DNA from: Lysinibacillus xylanilyticus
GTDB taxonomy: Bacteria > Bacillota > Bacilli > Bacillales_A > Planococcaceae
Length of the DNA: 64,000 nucleotides
Assembly: GCF_001183605.1 (NCBI RefSeq)
Contig: NZ_LFXJ01000005.1
Location: forward strand, 496,001 to 560,000
Direction of reading: 5' to 3'
This document shows, one piece after another, positions 34,497 to 41,874 of this stretch. The stretch's first letter is position 1; every line of letters starts with the position of its first letter. Below the pieces are notes generated by a model. It ran no database searches, was not told the DNA's origin, and saw only the letters and a program-made list of their open reading frames with translations. Both the position numbers and the translations under genes were made by a program.

Positions 34497-35057
34497 ATGA
34501 CAGTAATAGAGGCTTTAAAAAATCGTCGAGCAATTCGTAATTACACGGCACAGCCTGTTGAAAAAGAGAAAATCGAGCAAATTCTACAAGCAGCTACTTA
34601 TGCTCCAAATGACCGTATGCGTGAGCCATGGCATTTTTATGTTATTCAAGATGATGCGATGAGACGCTATGAGGAAATGGCAAGTGCTTATTTACAAGAG
34701 AGATTCCCAACTAAACCTAATTTAGTAGAGAGCTCGTTAAAGGTTGTTCAAACAACGCCAGTGGCCATTGTTGTGACAGCAGATATTGTAGAAGACGATG
34801 CAGATGCGACAGCAGATAATGTCTTTGCTGTATGTAGCGCCATCATGTCCATGTGGCTTGCAGCAGAGGAACTAGGGCTTGGCTTTGTATGGCGTACACG
34901 TGGTGTAGGGCTTGTTCATGATCCACGTATGCATGCATTCATTGGCGCAAGTGAATCACAAAAGGTAGTAGGAACAATCTTTATTGGCTATCCAGAAGAG
35001 CAGGAGCTTAAAGACAAGAAACGTACACCATCTGAAGAAAAAACAACATGGCTTTAA
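34497..35057 (+). CDS. Nitroreductase-family flavoprotein in the cob operon (position of cbiY)
   Basis: 186 residues from the ATG at 34497, with AAGGAGG 10 nt before. Nitroreductase fold: MTVIEALKNRRAIRNY at the start (FMN phosphate-binding RR), ATYAPNDRMREPWHFYV near 33, a hydrophobic central helix AVCSAIMSMWLAAEELGLG near 120 and a C-terminal GTIFIGYPEE. It is neither clearly BluB (no BluB-specific extension) nor a generic drug reductase by context. It lies between cobA and cobO, where the B. megaterium operon has cbiY. The pathway step between CbiA and CobO needs a Co(II) to Co(I) flavin reductase, so a corrinoid reductase role is an attractive inference. Confidence 0.8.
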   Translation: MTVIEALKNRRAIRNYTAQPVEKEKIEQILQAATYAPNDRMREPWHFYVIQDDAMRRYEEMASAYLQERFPTKPNLVESSLKVVQTTPVAIVVTADIVEDDADATADNVFAVCSAIMSMWLAAEELGLGFVWRTRGVGLVHDPRMHAFIGASESQKVVGTIFIGYPEEQELKDKKRTPSEEKTTWL

Positions 35058-35071
35058 GGGAGGCTTGAAAA

Positions 35072-35608
35072 ATGGCTAGAAAAGGCTTGTTTTTAGTTTA
35101 CACAGGTGAAGGGAAGGGCAAAACAACGGCTTCTCTCGGCGTCACATTGCGCGCAGTTGGTCGAGGACTTAATGTACGTTACATGCAATTTATTAAATCA
35201 CCAGAGCGTACATACGGAGAGCAAATTGCTCTTCGTAAGCTTGGCGTAGAAATGGAGCAAATGGGGATCGGCTTCACTTGGACAAAAACACCAGAAGAGC
35301 ATCGTGCTGCGTTAGCGAAGGCATGGGAAAAAACAAAGGCTGCCCTGCAAGACGACAGTATTGATGTACTCGTATTAGATGAGCTCAACAATGCGCTTGC
35401 AATTACAAAATTTCCAATCGATGATGTGCTTCCAATAGCCGAAGTCATTGAAGCCATTCAACAGCGCCCATCTACAATGCATTTAGTTGTAACAGGACGT
35501 AGCGCCAATCCAGCGCTAATAGCAATGGCAGATTTAGTATCAACAATTGATGCGACAAAGCATTATTACGAAGAAGGAATTCCAGCTGTTAAAGGTCTAG
35601 AATTCTAA
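35072..35608 (+). CDS. cobO: ATP:corrinoid adenosyltransferase
   Basis: 178 residues of the BtuR/CobO/CobA(Sal) type. P-loop YTGEGKGKTTASLG near residue 8, YMQFIKSPERTYGE near 38, VLVLDELNNALA near 105 and LVVTGRSANPALIAMADLVS near 145, all family blocks. Adds the adenosyl group to Co(I). Followed not by cobQ directly but by a 559-bp repeat spacer. Confidence 0.95.
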   Translation: MARKGLFLVYTGEGKGKTTASLGVTLRAVGRGLNVRYMQFIKSPERTYGEQIALRKLGVEMEQMGIGFTWTKTPEEHRAALAKAWEKTKAALQDDSIDVLVLDELNNALAITKFPIDDVLPIAEVIEAIQQRPSTMHLVVTGRSANPALIAMADLVSTIDATKHYYEEGIPAVKGLEF

Positions 35609-35627
35609 TTTGAGATTCTCGCATCAG

Positions 35628-36141
35628 TGGGAATACCCGAACGGAACTGGGTAGAATACCTGGAAGCAAGCTGAACCCCATGTATCAAGTTGAACTTCGC
35701 ACGTTTGTGAGAATACTTGTGCTTTGAGTGGAAATACTCGCGGAGCAAGGCAGAATACTCGCGCTTGGAGTGGAAATACTCGCGGAGCAAGACAGAATAC
35801 TCGCGCTTGGAGTGGAAATACTCGCGGAGTGAAGCAGAATACTCGCGCTTTGGGTGGAAATACTCGCGGAGCAAGACAGAATACTTGCGCTTGGAGTGGA
35901 AATACTCGCGGAGCGAAGCAGAATACTCGCGCTTGGAGTGGAAATACTCGCGGAGCAAGACAGAATACTCGCGCTTGGAGAGGAAATACTCGCGGAACGA
36001 AGCAGAATACTCGCGCTCTGGGGGGATGCCCGCGGAGCAAGACAGAATACTCGCGCTCTGGAGAGAAATACCTGCTGAACAGGACAGAATCCCCGCCCGC
36101 TTTGGGGGATATACCCGCGAAGCAAGCTGAGTCCCGAGCTT
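35628..36141. repeat. Minisatellite of 42-bp units between cobO and cobQ
   Basis: Well-conserved units start at 35726, 35768, 35810, 35852, 35894, 35936 and 35978 (42 bp each). A 40-bp unit follows at 36020 and a diverged 42-bp unit at 36060; degenerate copies continue on both flanks (35628-35725, 36102-36141). Each unit is two 21-bp halves sharing AATACTCGCG. The length is a multiple of three and no unit contains a stop in any frame, so all six frames are open through most of it. No ribosome site, no spacers and no gene is seen in the 35609-36167 gap. Confidence 0.9.
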
Positions 36142-36167
36142 CAACTATAAAAAGGAGGGAAAAGTCT

Positions 36168-37667
36168 ATGTCAGCAAAATCTATCATGATTCAAGGAACA
36201 GCATCTGATGTAGGGAAAAGTATGATTTGTACTGCGCTATGCCGTATTTTCTCTGATGACGGGCTAAAGGTGGTGCCGTTTAAATCTCAAAATATGGCCC
36301 TTAATTCGTTCGTAACTCAAGATGGCGGAGAAATTGGCCGTGCACAGGGTGTACAAGCAGAGGCGGCACGTGTTGTCGCAACTACGGATATGAATCCTAT
36401 ATTGCTAAAACCAAAGCAGGATATGGTATCGGAAGTGATTGTTCATGGCAGACATTTTTTAAATATGGATGCCAAAAGCTATCGCAATCAATTCGTACAA
36501 GAAGCGATGCCAATCGTTGAAAAGTCAGTACGAACTTTACAAAATACATATGATGTCATTGTCCTTGAAGGTGCGGGAAGCCCGGCAGAAATCAATTTGA
36601 AAGACCGTGACATAGCAAATATGCGGATGGCTCATCTAGCAGATGCAGCGGTTGTGCTAGTTGCTGATATCGATCGAGGCGGTGTATTTGCATCGATCGT
36701 TGGTACACTCGCATTACTTGACGATGCAGAACGTGCTCGTGTAAAAGGGTTGATTATAAATAAGTTTAGAGGGTTGCGTGAATTACTCGATGATGGCATT
36801 GAATGGGTAGAGCGTGAAACGGGGATTCCTGTCCTTGGAGTTGTACCGTATGTAGAGGTCAATATTGAAGCCGAGGATTCGTTAGCACTATCTTCATTGC
36901 GCTTTAAAAAGCCAAAGCCTGGGGAATTTGCAGTGGATGTGGCTATGATTCGCTTGCCGCGCATTTCAAACTTTACGGATGTTGATCCATTTTTTGATGA
37001 GCCAGAGGTTGGTGTACGATTAATTGGCAATGTCAATGAGCTTGGTACGCCCGACTTACTCATACTACCCGGAACAAAAAGTACAATGGATGATTTAGCA
37101 TGGTTAAAGGCACAAGGCTTCGATCAAGCGATAGCTGAATTACGTGAACGAGGGACAAAAATTATTGGCATTTGCGGTGGCTTCCAAATGCTAGGCGAAA
37201 CGTTACTAGACCCAGAAGCAGTAGAAGGAAATGGTGATTCAGCGCAAGGGCTAGGATTATTACCAATGGAAACTGTTTTCGTTGGCGATAAAAAAACAGT
37301 TCAAATGACTGGAACAAGAGGACAGGATACATTTACTGGCTATGAAATTCATCTTGGACGTACAAAAATTTTGCGTGATGAAGTTTCACCATTTTTACAG
37401 CTTGCAGATGGGCGAGTAGATGGGGCAGTAAGTGCTGATGAAAAAGTGATCGGAACATATTTCCACGGTTTATTCCATAATCGCACCTATACACGACAGC
37501 TTGTCAATGACATTCGCATGAAAAAGGGGCTTGCTGCTTTACCAAGTGATGTAAAAAGTGACGCAGAACGTAGAGAGGATGCTTACAATATGCTGGCAAA
37601 GCATGTTCGCGCTAATCTCGATATGAAAAAAGTATACGAAATCATGAATATAGAGGTACATGTATGA
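36168..37667 (+). CDS. cobQ: Cobyric acid synthase
   Basis: 499 residues from the ATG at 36168, which has AAAGGAGGG at ideal spacing. An in-frame extension back through the minisatellite exists but lacks a ribosome site. IQGTASDVGKSMICTALCR P-loop, FKSQNMALNSFVT near 37, LEGAGSPAEINL near 132, VLVADIDRGGVFASI near 160, GTKSTMDDL near 305 and the amidotransferase Cys in GICGGFQMLGE near 338, with the catalytic His in GTYFHGLFHN near 430. Amidates four side chains, giving adenosylcobyric acid. The stop overlaps the next ATG. Confidence 0.95.
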   Translation: MSAKSIMIQGTASDVGKSMICTALCRIFSDDGLKVVPFKSQNMALNSFVTQDGGEIGRAQGVQAEAARVVATTDMNPILLKPKQDMVSEVIVHGRHFLNMDAKSYRNQFVQEAMPIVEKSVRTLQNTYDVIVLEGAGSPAEINLKDRDIANMRMAHLADAAVVLVADIDRGGVFASIVGTLALLDDAERARVKGLIINKFRGLRELLDDGIEWVERETGIPVLGVVPYVEVNIEAEDSLALSSLRFKKPKPGEFAVDVAMIRLPRISNFTDVDPFFDEPEVGVRLIGNVNELGTPDLLILPGTKSTMDDLAWLKAQGFDQAIAELRERGTKIIGICGGFQMLGETLLDPEAVEGNGDSAQGLGLLPMETVFVGDKKTVQMTGTRGQDTFTGYEIHLGRTKILRDEVSPFLQLADGRVDGAVSADEKVIGTYFHGLFHNRTYTRQLVNDIRMKKGLAALPSDVKSDAERREDAYNMLAKHVRANLDMKKVYEIMNIEVHV

Positions 37668-38500
37668 CAAGAAAAGGACCGTTAGCTATTAACTATGAGG
37701 CATTATGGCAGGAAGGTATGAAGGACTGGCATGGCCAAATGCCTGAAAGAATGGTTAATGATCAATTAGAGGAGCAGTTTTGGGCGCAGTCAATTGCACG
37801 TAAAAAGGCTGGACAAACAGATCCTTATGCTGAGAAAATTTTTCAAGAAATAAAAAAAAGTATTCAACCTGAGGACTCGGTATTGGAAATTGGTCCAGGC
37901 TGGGGCAATTATACGTTTCCACTAGCTGATCATGTGCGAAAGCTAACTTGTGTAGATAGCTCAGAAAGTATTCTTAGCTATTTAGAAAATTGCATGGAGG
38001 ATAAGCAACATGTTTCTTATATTCATGCAAAATGGGAAAGCCTTGCTGAAGATGAAGTAGAAGCGCACGATATAGTCATTGGTGTCAATTGCTTTTATCG
38101 TATGTATGACATCAAATCAGCACTTTACCATATGAATCGTCTTGCTAAAAAGCGTGCAATTATTGGCATGACAACAGGGCCGATACAGCCCCATTATGAT
38201 ATTTTATACGAAAAGTTTGGCTACGATATTAAATTTCCACGAAGAGATTATATAGAATTTTTAAATTTGCTATATGAAATGGATATTTATGCAGAGTGTA
38301 AAATCATCCCATTAGAACGAGTGTATGAATATGAAAGCTATGAGCAGCTTGTAACAACACAAAGTAAAAAAATATTAAATGATACTTTTAATAGAGAGCA
38401 TGTTGAGGAAGCGCTCTTGCCGTTTATTGAGGAAAAGAACGGGCGTTATTATTATCGTCATGATTTCCATGCGGCACTCGTATCATGGGAACCGAAATAA
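37664..38500 (+). CDS. Class I SAM-dependent methyltransferase at the end of the cob operon
   Basis: 278 residues. Motif I is VLEIGPGWGNYTFPLA near residue 75, motif II/acidic LTCVDSSESIL near 98, and an IVIGVNCFYRMYDIKSAL post-motif near 138. N-terminal ~60 residues are helical (YEALWQEGMKDWHGQMPERM). It overlaps cobQ by ATGA, so it is translationally coupled and a true operon member. All known corrin-ring methylations are already covered by other genes here, so its substrate is open: a corrinoid salvage or precursor step, or an unrelated passenger. Not a CobS, CobU or CbiB homologue. Confidence 0.8.
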   Translation: MTRKGPLAINYEALWQEGMKDWHGQMPERMVNDQLEEQFWAQSIARKKAGQTDPYAEKIFQEIKKSIQPEDSVLEIGPGWGNYTFPLADHVRKLTCVDSSESILSYLENCMEDKQHVSYIHAKWESLAEDEVEAHDIVIGVNCFYRMYDIKSALYHMNRLAKKRAIIGMTTGPIQPHYDILYEKFGYDIKFPRRDYIEFLNLLYEMDIYAECKIIPLERVYEYESYEQLVTTQSKKILNDTFNREHVEEALLPFIEEKNGRYYYRHDFHAALVSWEPK

Positions 38501-38565
38501 TTATGAAACCTTTGGACAAAACTAGTGACTGAAGTGACCCCTAAAAGTTAGACACGGTTATTTCA

Positions 38566-39375
38566 TTAGGCAGCTTGGGTAAAATGAGTTCGGTATTGTA
38601 CCGGACTCGTTTTTAATTTTGCCTTAATCCGTTTCGTATTATAGTAATTTATATATTTTTCTAATTCTATTTTAAAATGCTCTATACTTTCAAATTCTCT
38701 CATGTAAAGGAATTCAGATTTCATAATTCCAAAGAAATTCTCCATGACAGAGTTGTCGTAACAGTTTCCTTTACGAGACATACTTTGAACAATCCCTCTT
38801 GATTCTAAGGCGCGACGATATTTATTCATTTGATAATGCCAGCCTTGATCGGAATGCATGAGTAACTGGTGGTGCTCAGGTAAACGTTCGAACGCTTTGT
38901 CCAACATATCTGAAACAAGTGAATAGGTTGGTCTAGAGCCAATTGTATACGTGATAATTTCCCCGTTAAATAAATCTAAAACTGGCGATAAATAAAGTTT
39001 CTCACCGAACAATTTAAATTCTGTAATGTCTGTTACCCATTTTTCATTTGGGGCATCTGCTTTAAAATTGCGGTCTAAAATATTTGGCGCAATTTTACCA
39101 ACGTTTCCTTTATAGGATTTATATTTTTTCATACGTACAACACACTTTAAACCCAGTTCTTTCATGATACGTTGCACTTTTTTATGATTCACTTTTTGCC
39201 CACGATTCGCTAGCTCGTCACGAATACGGCGATAGCCATAACGCCCTTCATGTTCTTCATAAATCGCCTTAATTTCCTCTTTTAAATCGGCATCTAAATC
39301 TGGTCGATTCATACGTTTTACTAAATCATAGTACGTACTTCGTGGAATGCCAGCGAATTTTACGAGTGCTTTCAC
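38566..39375 (-). CDS. IS3-family transposase OrfB (DDE integrase domain)
   Basis: 269 residues from an internal ATG. In the -1 frame relative to orfA the reading continues upstream through KAQVVYELRHKYPV, so the working enzyme is probably an OrfAB fusion made by -1 frameshifting at the A-rich stretch near the end of orfA (about 39415-39430). Catalytic triad: Asp in WVTDITEF near 95, Asp in HSDQGWHYQ near 155, Glu in NSVMENFFGIMKSE near 190. HTH_21 block YYDLVKRMNRPD at the N-terminus. No internal stops. Confidence 0.93.
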   Translation of the reverse strand: MKALVKFAGIPRSTYYDLVKRMNRPDLDADLKEEIKAIYEEHEGRYGYRRIRDELANRGQKVNHKKVQRIMKELGLKCVVRMKKYKSYKGNVGKIAPNILDRNFKADAPNEKWVTDITEFKLFGEKLYLSPVLDLFNGEIITYTIGSRPTYSLVSDMLDKAFERLPEHHQLLMHSDQGWHYQMNKYRRALESRGIVQSMSRKGNCYDNSVMENFFGIMKSEFLYMREFESIEHFKIELEKYINYYNTKRIKAKLKTSPVQYRTHFTQAA

Positions 39376-39401
39376 CGGATATTTATGCCTTAATTCATAG
39401 A

Positions 39402-39923
39402 CTACTTGCGCTTTGTCCTGTTTGGTGATTTTTCTTTGTTTTGAACTAAGGCATTCAACTTTTTTAAATACTCATTTTCCATTTCTAGTTGTTTAATACG
39501 TGCTTCAAGTGCTTCGGTAGAGCCTTCAACTGGTGCTTGTTTCGATTGTTTATTAAATTCTTTTTTCATGGATGGACGCCCCTTTTTCTTTGATTGAAGG
39601 GCATCTAATCCTTGAATTTCATATTGCTTTCTCCAAACACTAATTGTTGAAGGGGCAGGTATCTTAAAAATCGCTGCCGTTTCGTTTAAGGACGTACCAT
39701 TTTCAATCATAAAATTTAGTACATCCATTTTAAACTCTAGTGTGTAATTTGTATATGGCTGAATAAAAGCTTCAACACCATTGTATTCATATTGCTTAAC
39801 CCATTTAAGGATTGCTTTATTATCAGTCTCCATAGATTTAGCTATATCATAGGAACTTTCCTTTCCATTTAAGTAACGCTCAACAGCTTGTAATTTATCT
39901 TTGGCAGTATATTTTTTGACCAT
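39402..39923 (-). CDS. IS3-family transposase OrfA (DNA-binding)
   Basis: 173 residues from the ATG at 39923, with GGAGGTG upstream. Two helix-turn-helix units: KYTAKDKLQAVERYLNGKES (residues 3-22) and the second around TLEFKMDVLNFMIENGTSLN, then a leucine-zipper-like C-terminus ALEARIKQLEMENEYLKKL. Typical for IS150-group OrfA. Confidence 0.9.
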   Translation of the reverse strand: MVKKYTAKDKLQAVERYLNGKESSYDIAKSMETDNKAILKWVKQYEYNGVEAFIQPYTNYTLEFKMDVLNFMIENGTSLNETAAIFKIPAPSTISVWRKQYEIQGLDALQSKKKGRPSMKKEFNKQSKQAPVEGSTEALEARIKQLEMENEYLKKLNALVQNKEKSPNRTKRK

Positions 39924-40050
39924 ACAAAAACTGCACCTCCAATTGTTAGATGTGTCTAACAATTGGGGCGCAGTTCACACCAAAGGTTTTTTTTATTGGG
40001 GGCGATAGGGTACAATAAAGCGATATAGATATAGAAGTGAGGTGGCATAT

Positions 40051-40983
40051 GTGCAACTACATTTTTTAGGAACAGGCGCAGGAATGCCTTCAAAGGACCG
40101 AAATACAAGTGCCCTAATGGTAAAGCTTTTAGATGAAGTGGGAGAAATGTGGCTTTTTGATTGCGGGGAGGCGACCCAGCATCAAATTTTGCATACATCG
40201 TTAAAGCCAAGAAAAGTAACGAAAATATTTATTACACATTTACACGGTGACCATATTTTTGGATTACCTGGCTTTTTAAGCTCTCGTTCATTTCAAGGTG
40301 GGGACGAGCCATTAACGATATTTGGCCCCCAAGGTTTACAACAATGGATCGAGCAAACCTTAGCCTTGTCAAAGACGCATTTAACATATCCTATACAATT
40401 TGTTGAAATTCATGAAGGTATTATTTTTGAAGATGAACATTTTACAGTAAGTGCAAGTGAATTGCGACATGTAGTTCCATGCTTTGGCTACCGTATTGAG
40501 CAAAAGGATTTGCCAGGCGAACTGTTAATGGAAAAAGCACAGGCTCTTGGTGTTCCAAAAGGTCCATTGTTAGGACAATTAAAAGCTGGGAAAGATATTG
40601 AGCTTGCGGATGGCACCGTTGTTTATGCGAAAGATGTTGTCGCTCCACCCAAAAAGGGCTTTACGCTCTCTATTTTAGGAGATACTAAATACTGTCCAGA
40701 GGCTGTTTCATTAGCTAATGGAGCTGATATCGTTATTCACGAAGCAACCTTTGATGGTACTACGACAGATTTAGCCGCGAACTACGGGCATTCTACAAAT
40801 GTCGAAGCGGCAAAGGTGGCACACCAAGCAGGAGCAAACTATTTACTTCTGAATCATTTAAGTGCCCGCTTTTTACCATATGATTTACCGGAATTTTTAG
40901 CAGAAGCACAGAAGGTTTTCCCACAAACCTTCCTGACATCCGATCAATCCGTCTTTACTTGGAATAACAACAAATTAATTTAA
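40051..40983 (+). CDS. rnz: Ribonuclease Z (tRNA 3' processing)
   Basis: 310 residues. Metallo-beta-lactamase fold with FLGTGAGMPSKDRN at the start, FDCGEATQHQI near 40, the zinc motif FITHLHGDHIFGLPG near 60, the exosite GFLSSRSFQGG, then the ELRHVVPCFGYRIEQ block near 138, LGDTKYC near 210 and the NHLSARF His near 270. Cleaves tRNA precursors lacking CCA. The GTG at 40051 gives the conserved MQLHFLGTG start and has GAGGTGG 6 nt before; the GTG at 40042 lies inside that site. TACAAT at 40010-40015 is a candidate -10, only 33 bp from the IS end. Confidence 0.95.
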   Translation: MQLHFLGTGAGMPSKDRNTSALMVKLLDEVGEMWLFDCGEATQHQILHTSLKPRKVTKIFITHLHGDHIFGLPGFLSSRSFQGGDEPLTIFGPQGLQQWIEQTLALSKTHLTYPIQFVEIHEGIIFEDEHFTVSASELRHVVPCFGYRIEQKDLPGELLMEKAQALGVPKGPLLGQLKAGKDIELADGTVVYAKDVVAPPKKGFTLSILGDTKYCPEAVSLANGADIVIHEATFDGTTTDLAANYGHSTNVEAAKVAHQAGANYLLLNHLSARFLPYDLPEFLAEAQKVFPQTFLTSDQSVFTWNNNKLI

Positions 40984-40993
40984 TCAAAAACAT

Positions 40994-41037
40994 AAAGTAC
41001 CTTTTAGATGACGCTACATTTAAAGGGTACTTTTCTT
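40994..41037 (+). terminator. Terminator after rnz
   Basis: AAAGTACC (40994-41001) pairs with GGTACTTT (41026-41033), extended inward by an A/T stem, with a T-rich tail. Confidence 0.75.
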
Positions 41038-41042
41038 TATTC

Positions 41043-41080
41043 AGTGTATGTTTTCTGTGCGAAAGCGAAGCGACAGTTAC
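41043..41080 (-). repeat. Copy of dispersed repeat A
   Basis: TGTTTTCTGTGCGAAAGCGAAGCGACAG is the reverse complement of the 36-bp proC unit with minor changes (CTGCCGCTTCGCTTTCGCAACAGAAAACA). Single copy between rnz and the TetR gene. Confidence 0.7.
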
Positions 41081-41162
41081 AAATGCTTTCATAGCGAAAC
41101 ACACCCACATTTTGGGGTGAGCCATTTTTTCTCTTCTTAAGAAAGAGGAGAGTTAGCAATAA

Positions 41163-41705
41163 TTATCGATATAATTCAATAATTTGACTGGCTATATACT
41201 CGGAGCTAAAGTGAACCCCGTTTCTGAGCCACCACATGATAATCCCAAGTATTGAAGATGCGAGAATATCCATTGATAGAGTTGTGTTAGTACTATCAGA
41301 GCCTTCACTTTTACGTTGTATGACAATTAAGTCCTTTAATGTCATATGCATTTTTCTATTGAAACCAGGGTGCTCAAATAGAACAGCTAAAATTTTTCTA
41401 TGCTTATAAAAGTAATCTAAAAACGTAATTAATTGTTCTTGATTATTTAAATTATCAATTTGTAAAGTTGGAGATATTTCCGACAACAAGTCGTCGAAAA
41501 TATCATAAACCAGCTGCTTTAATAAATCGTTAATATCTAAAAAATGTAAATAAAAAGTTGCTCGATTTAGCTCTGCGCGTTGGGCTATTTTTTGTACTGT
41601 AAGTTTCGAAATATCTGGGTTTTCAATCAAAATATCTACGACAGCTTCTTTAAATACTCGTTTAGAGCGAATAGCTCGAGGGTCTTGCTTTTTTTGTGTA
41701 GTCAA
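41163..41705 (-). CDS. TetR-family repressor of the adjacent efflux pump
   Basis: 180 residues. N-terminal helix-turn-helix SKLTVQKIAQRAELNRATFYLHF near residues 33-55, the TetR signature. C-terminal ligand domain of medium length. It is divergent from the MFS transporter with 169 bp between, in which an 11+11 bp palindrome (41827-41851) lies. Expected to repress the pump until a toxic ligand binds. Ligand unknown. Confidence 0.88.
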   Translation of the reverse strand: MTTQKKQDPRAIRSKRVFKEAVVDILIENPDISKLTVQKIAQRAELNRATFYLHFLDINDLLKQLVYDIFDDLLSEISPTLQIDNLNNQEQLITFLDYFYKHRKILAVLFEHPGFNRKMHMTLKDLIVIQRKSEGSDSTNTTLSMDILASSILGIIMWWLRNGVHFSSEYIASQIIELYR

Positions 41706-41826
41706 TTTAATTCTCCTTTATCTATTAAATACAAATTTAATTAATAGTATTTTAAATTTTGTTGTTTAATTGACACTTCTTGAAAAATTGTAAATAGGCA
41801 CCGAAAAATAAAAATGTTATTATCTA

Positions 41827-41851
41827 TTTTATTGACATTGTGTTAATAAAA
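41827..41851. promoter_or_regulatory. Palindrome upstream of the MFS gene, candidate TetR operator
   Basis: TTTTATTGACA-TTG-TGTTAATAAAA: 10 of 11 bp symmetric, 24 nt before the MFS start codon. Typical size for a TetR operator, and no comparable palindrome was seen elsewhere in the gap. Confidence 0.55.
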
Positions 41852-41874
41852 CAAGTGGGAAGAGGAATAAATTA

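Larger units (their letters stand above)
38530..39977 (-). mobile_element. IS3-family (IS150-like) insertion sequence, apparently intact
   Basis: 1448 bp. The ends pair as imperfect inverted repeats: left TGAAGTGACCCCTAAAAGTT and, reading inward, right TGAACTGCGCCCCAATTGTT, both continuing into AGACAC. It holds orfA and orfB in overlapping phase with a -1 frame relation. No perfect short target duplication is evident (GAC left, CAC right). It separates the cob operon from rnz. Confidence 0.9.

Noticed and set aside
35726-36101. CRISPR array
   Set aside because: Units are contiguous with no unique spacers and no cas genes are present. The same holds for 55026-55265.
35724-36167. N-terminal 148-codon extension of cobQ through the minisatellite
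   Set aside because: In frame, but the AAAGGAGGG site and family start place translation at 36168.
35605-36187. Several long open frames on both strands through the cobO-cobQ gap
   Set aside because: They arise from 42-bp units without stops. No ribosome site or recognisable domain; the repeat explains them.
40042-40050. GTG at 40042 as the rnz start
   Set aside because: It overlaps the ribosome site GAGGTGG; the GTG at 40051 gives the conserved family N-terminus.
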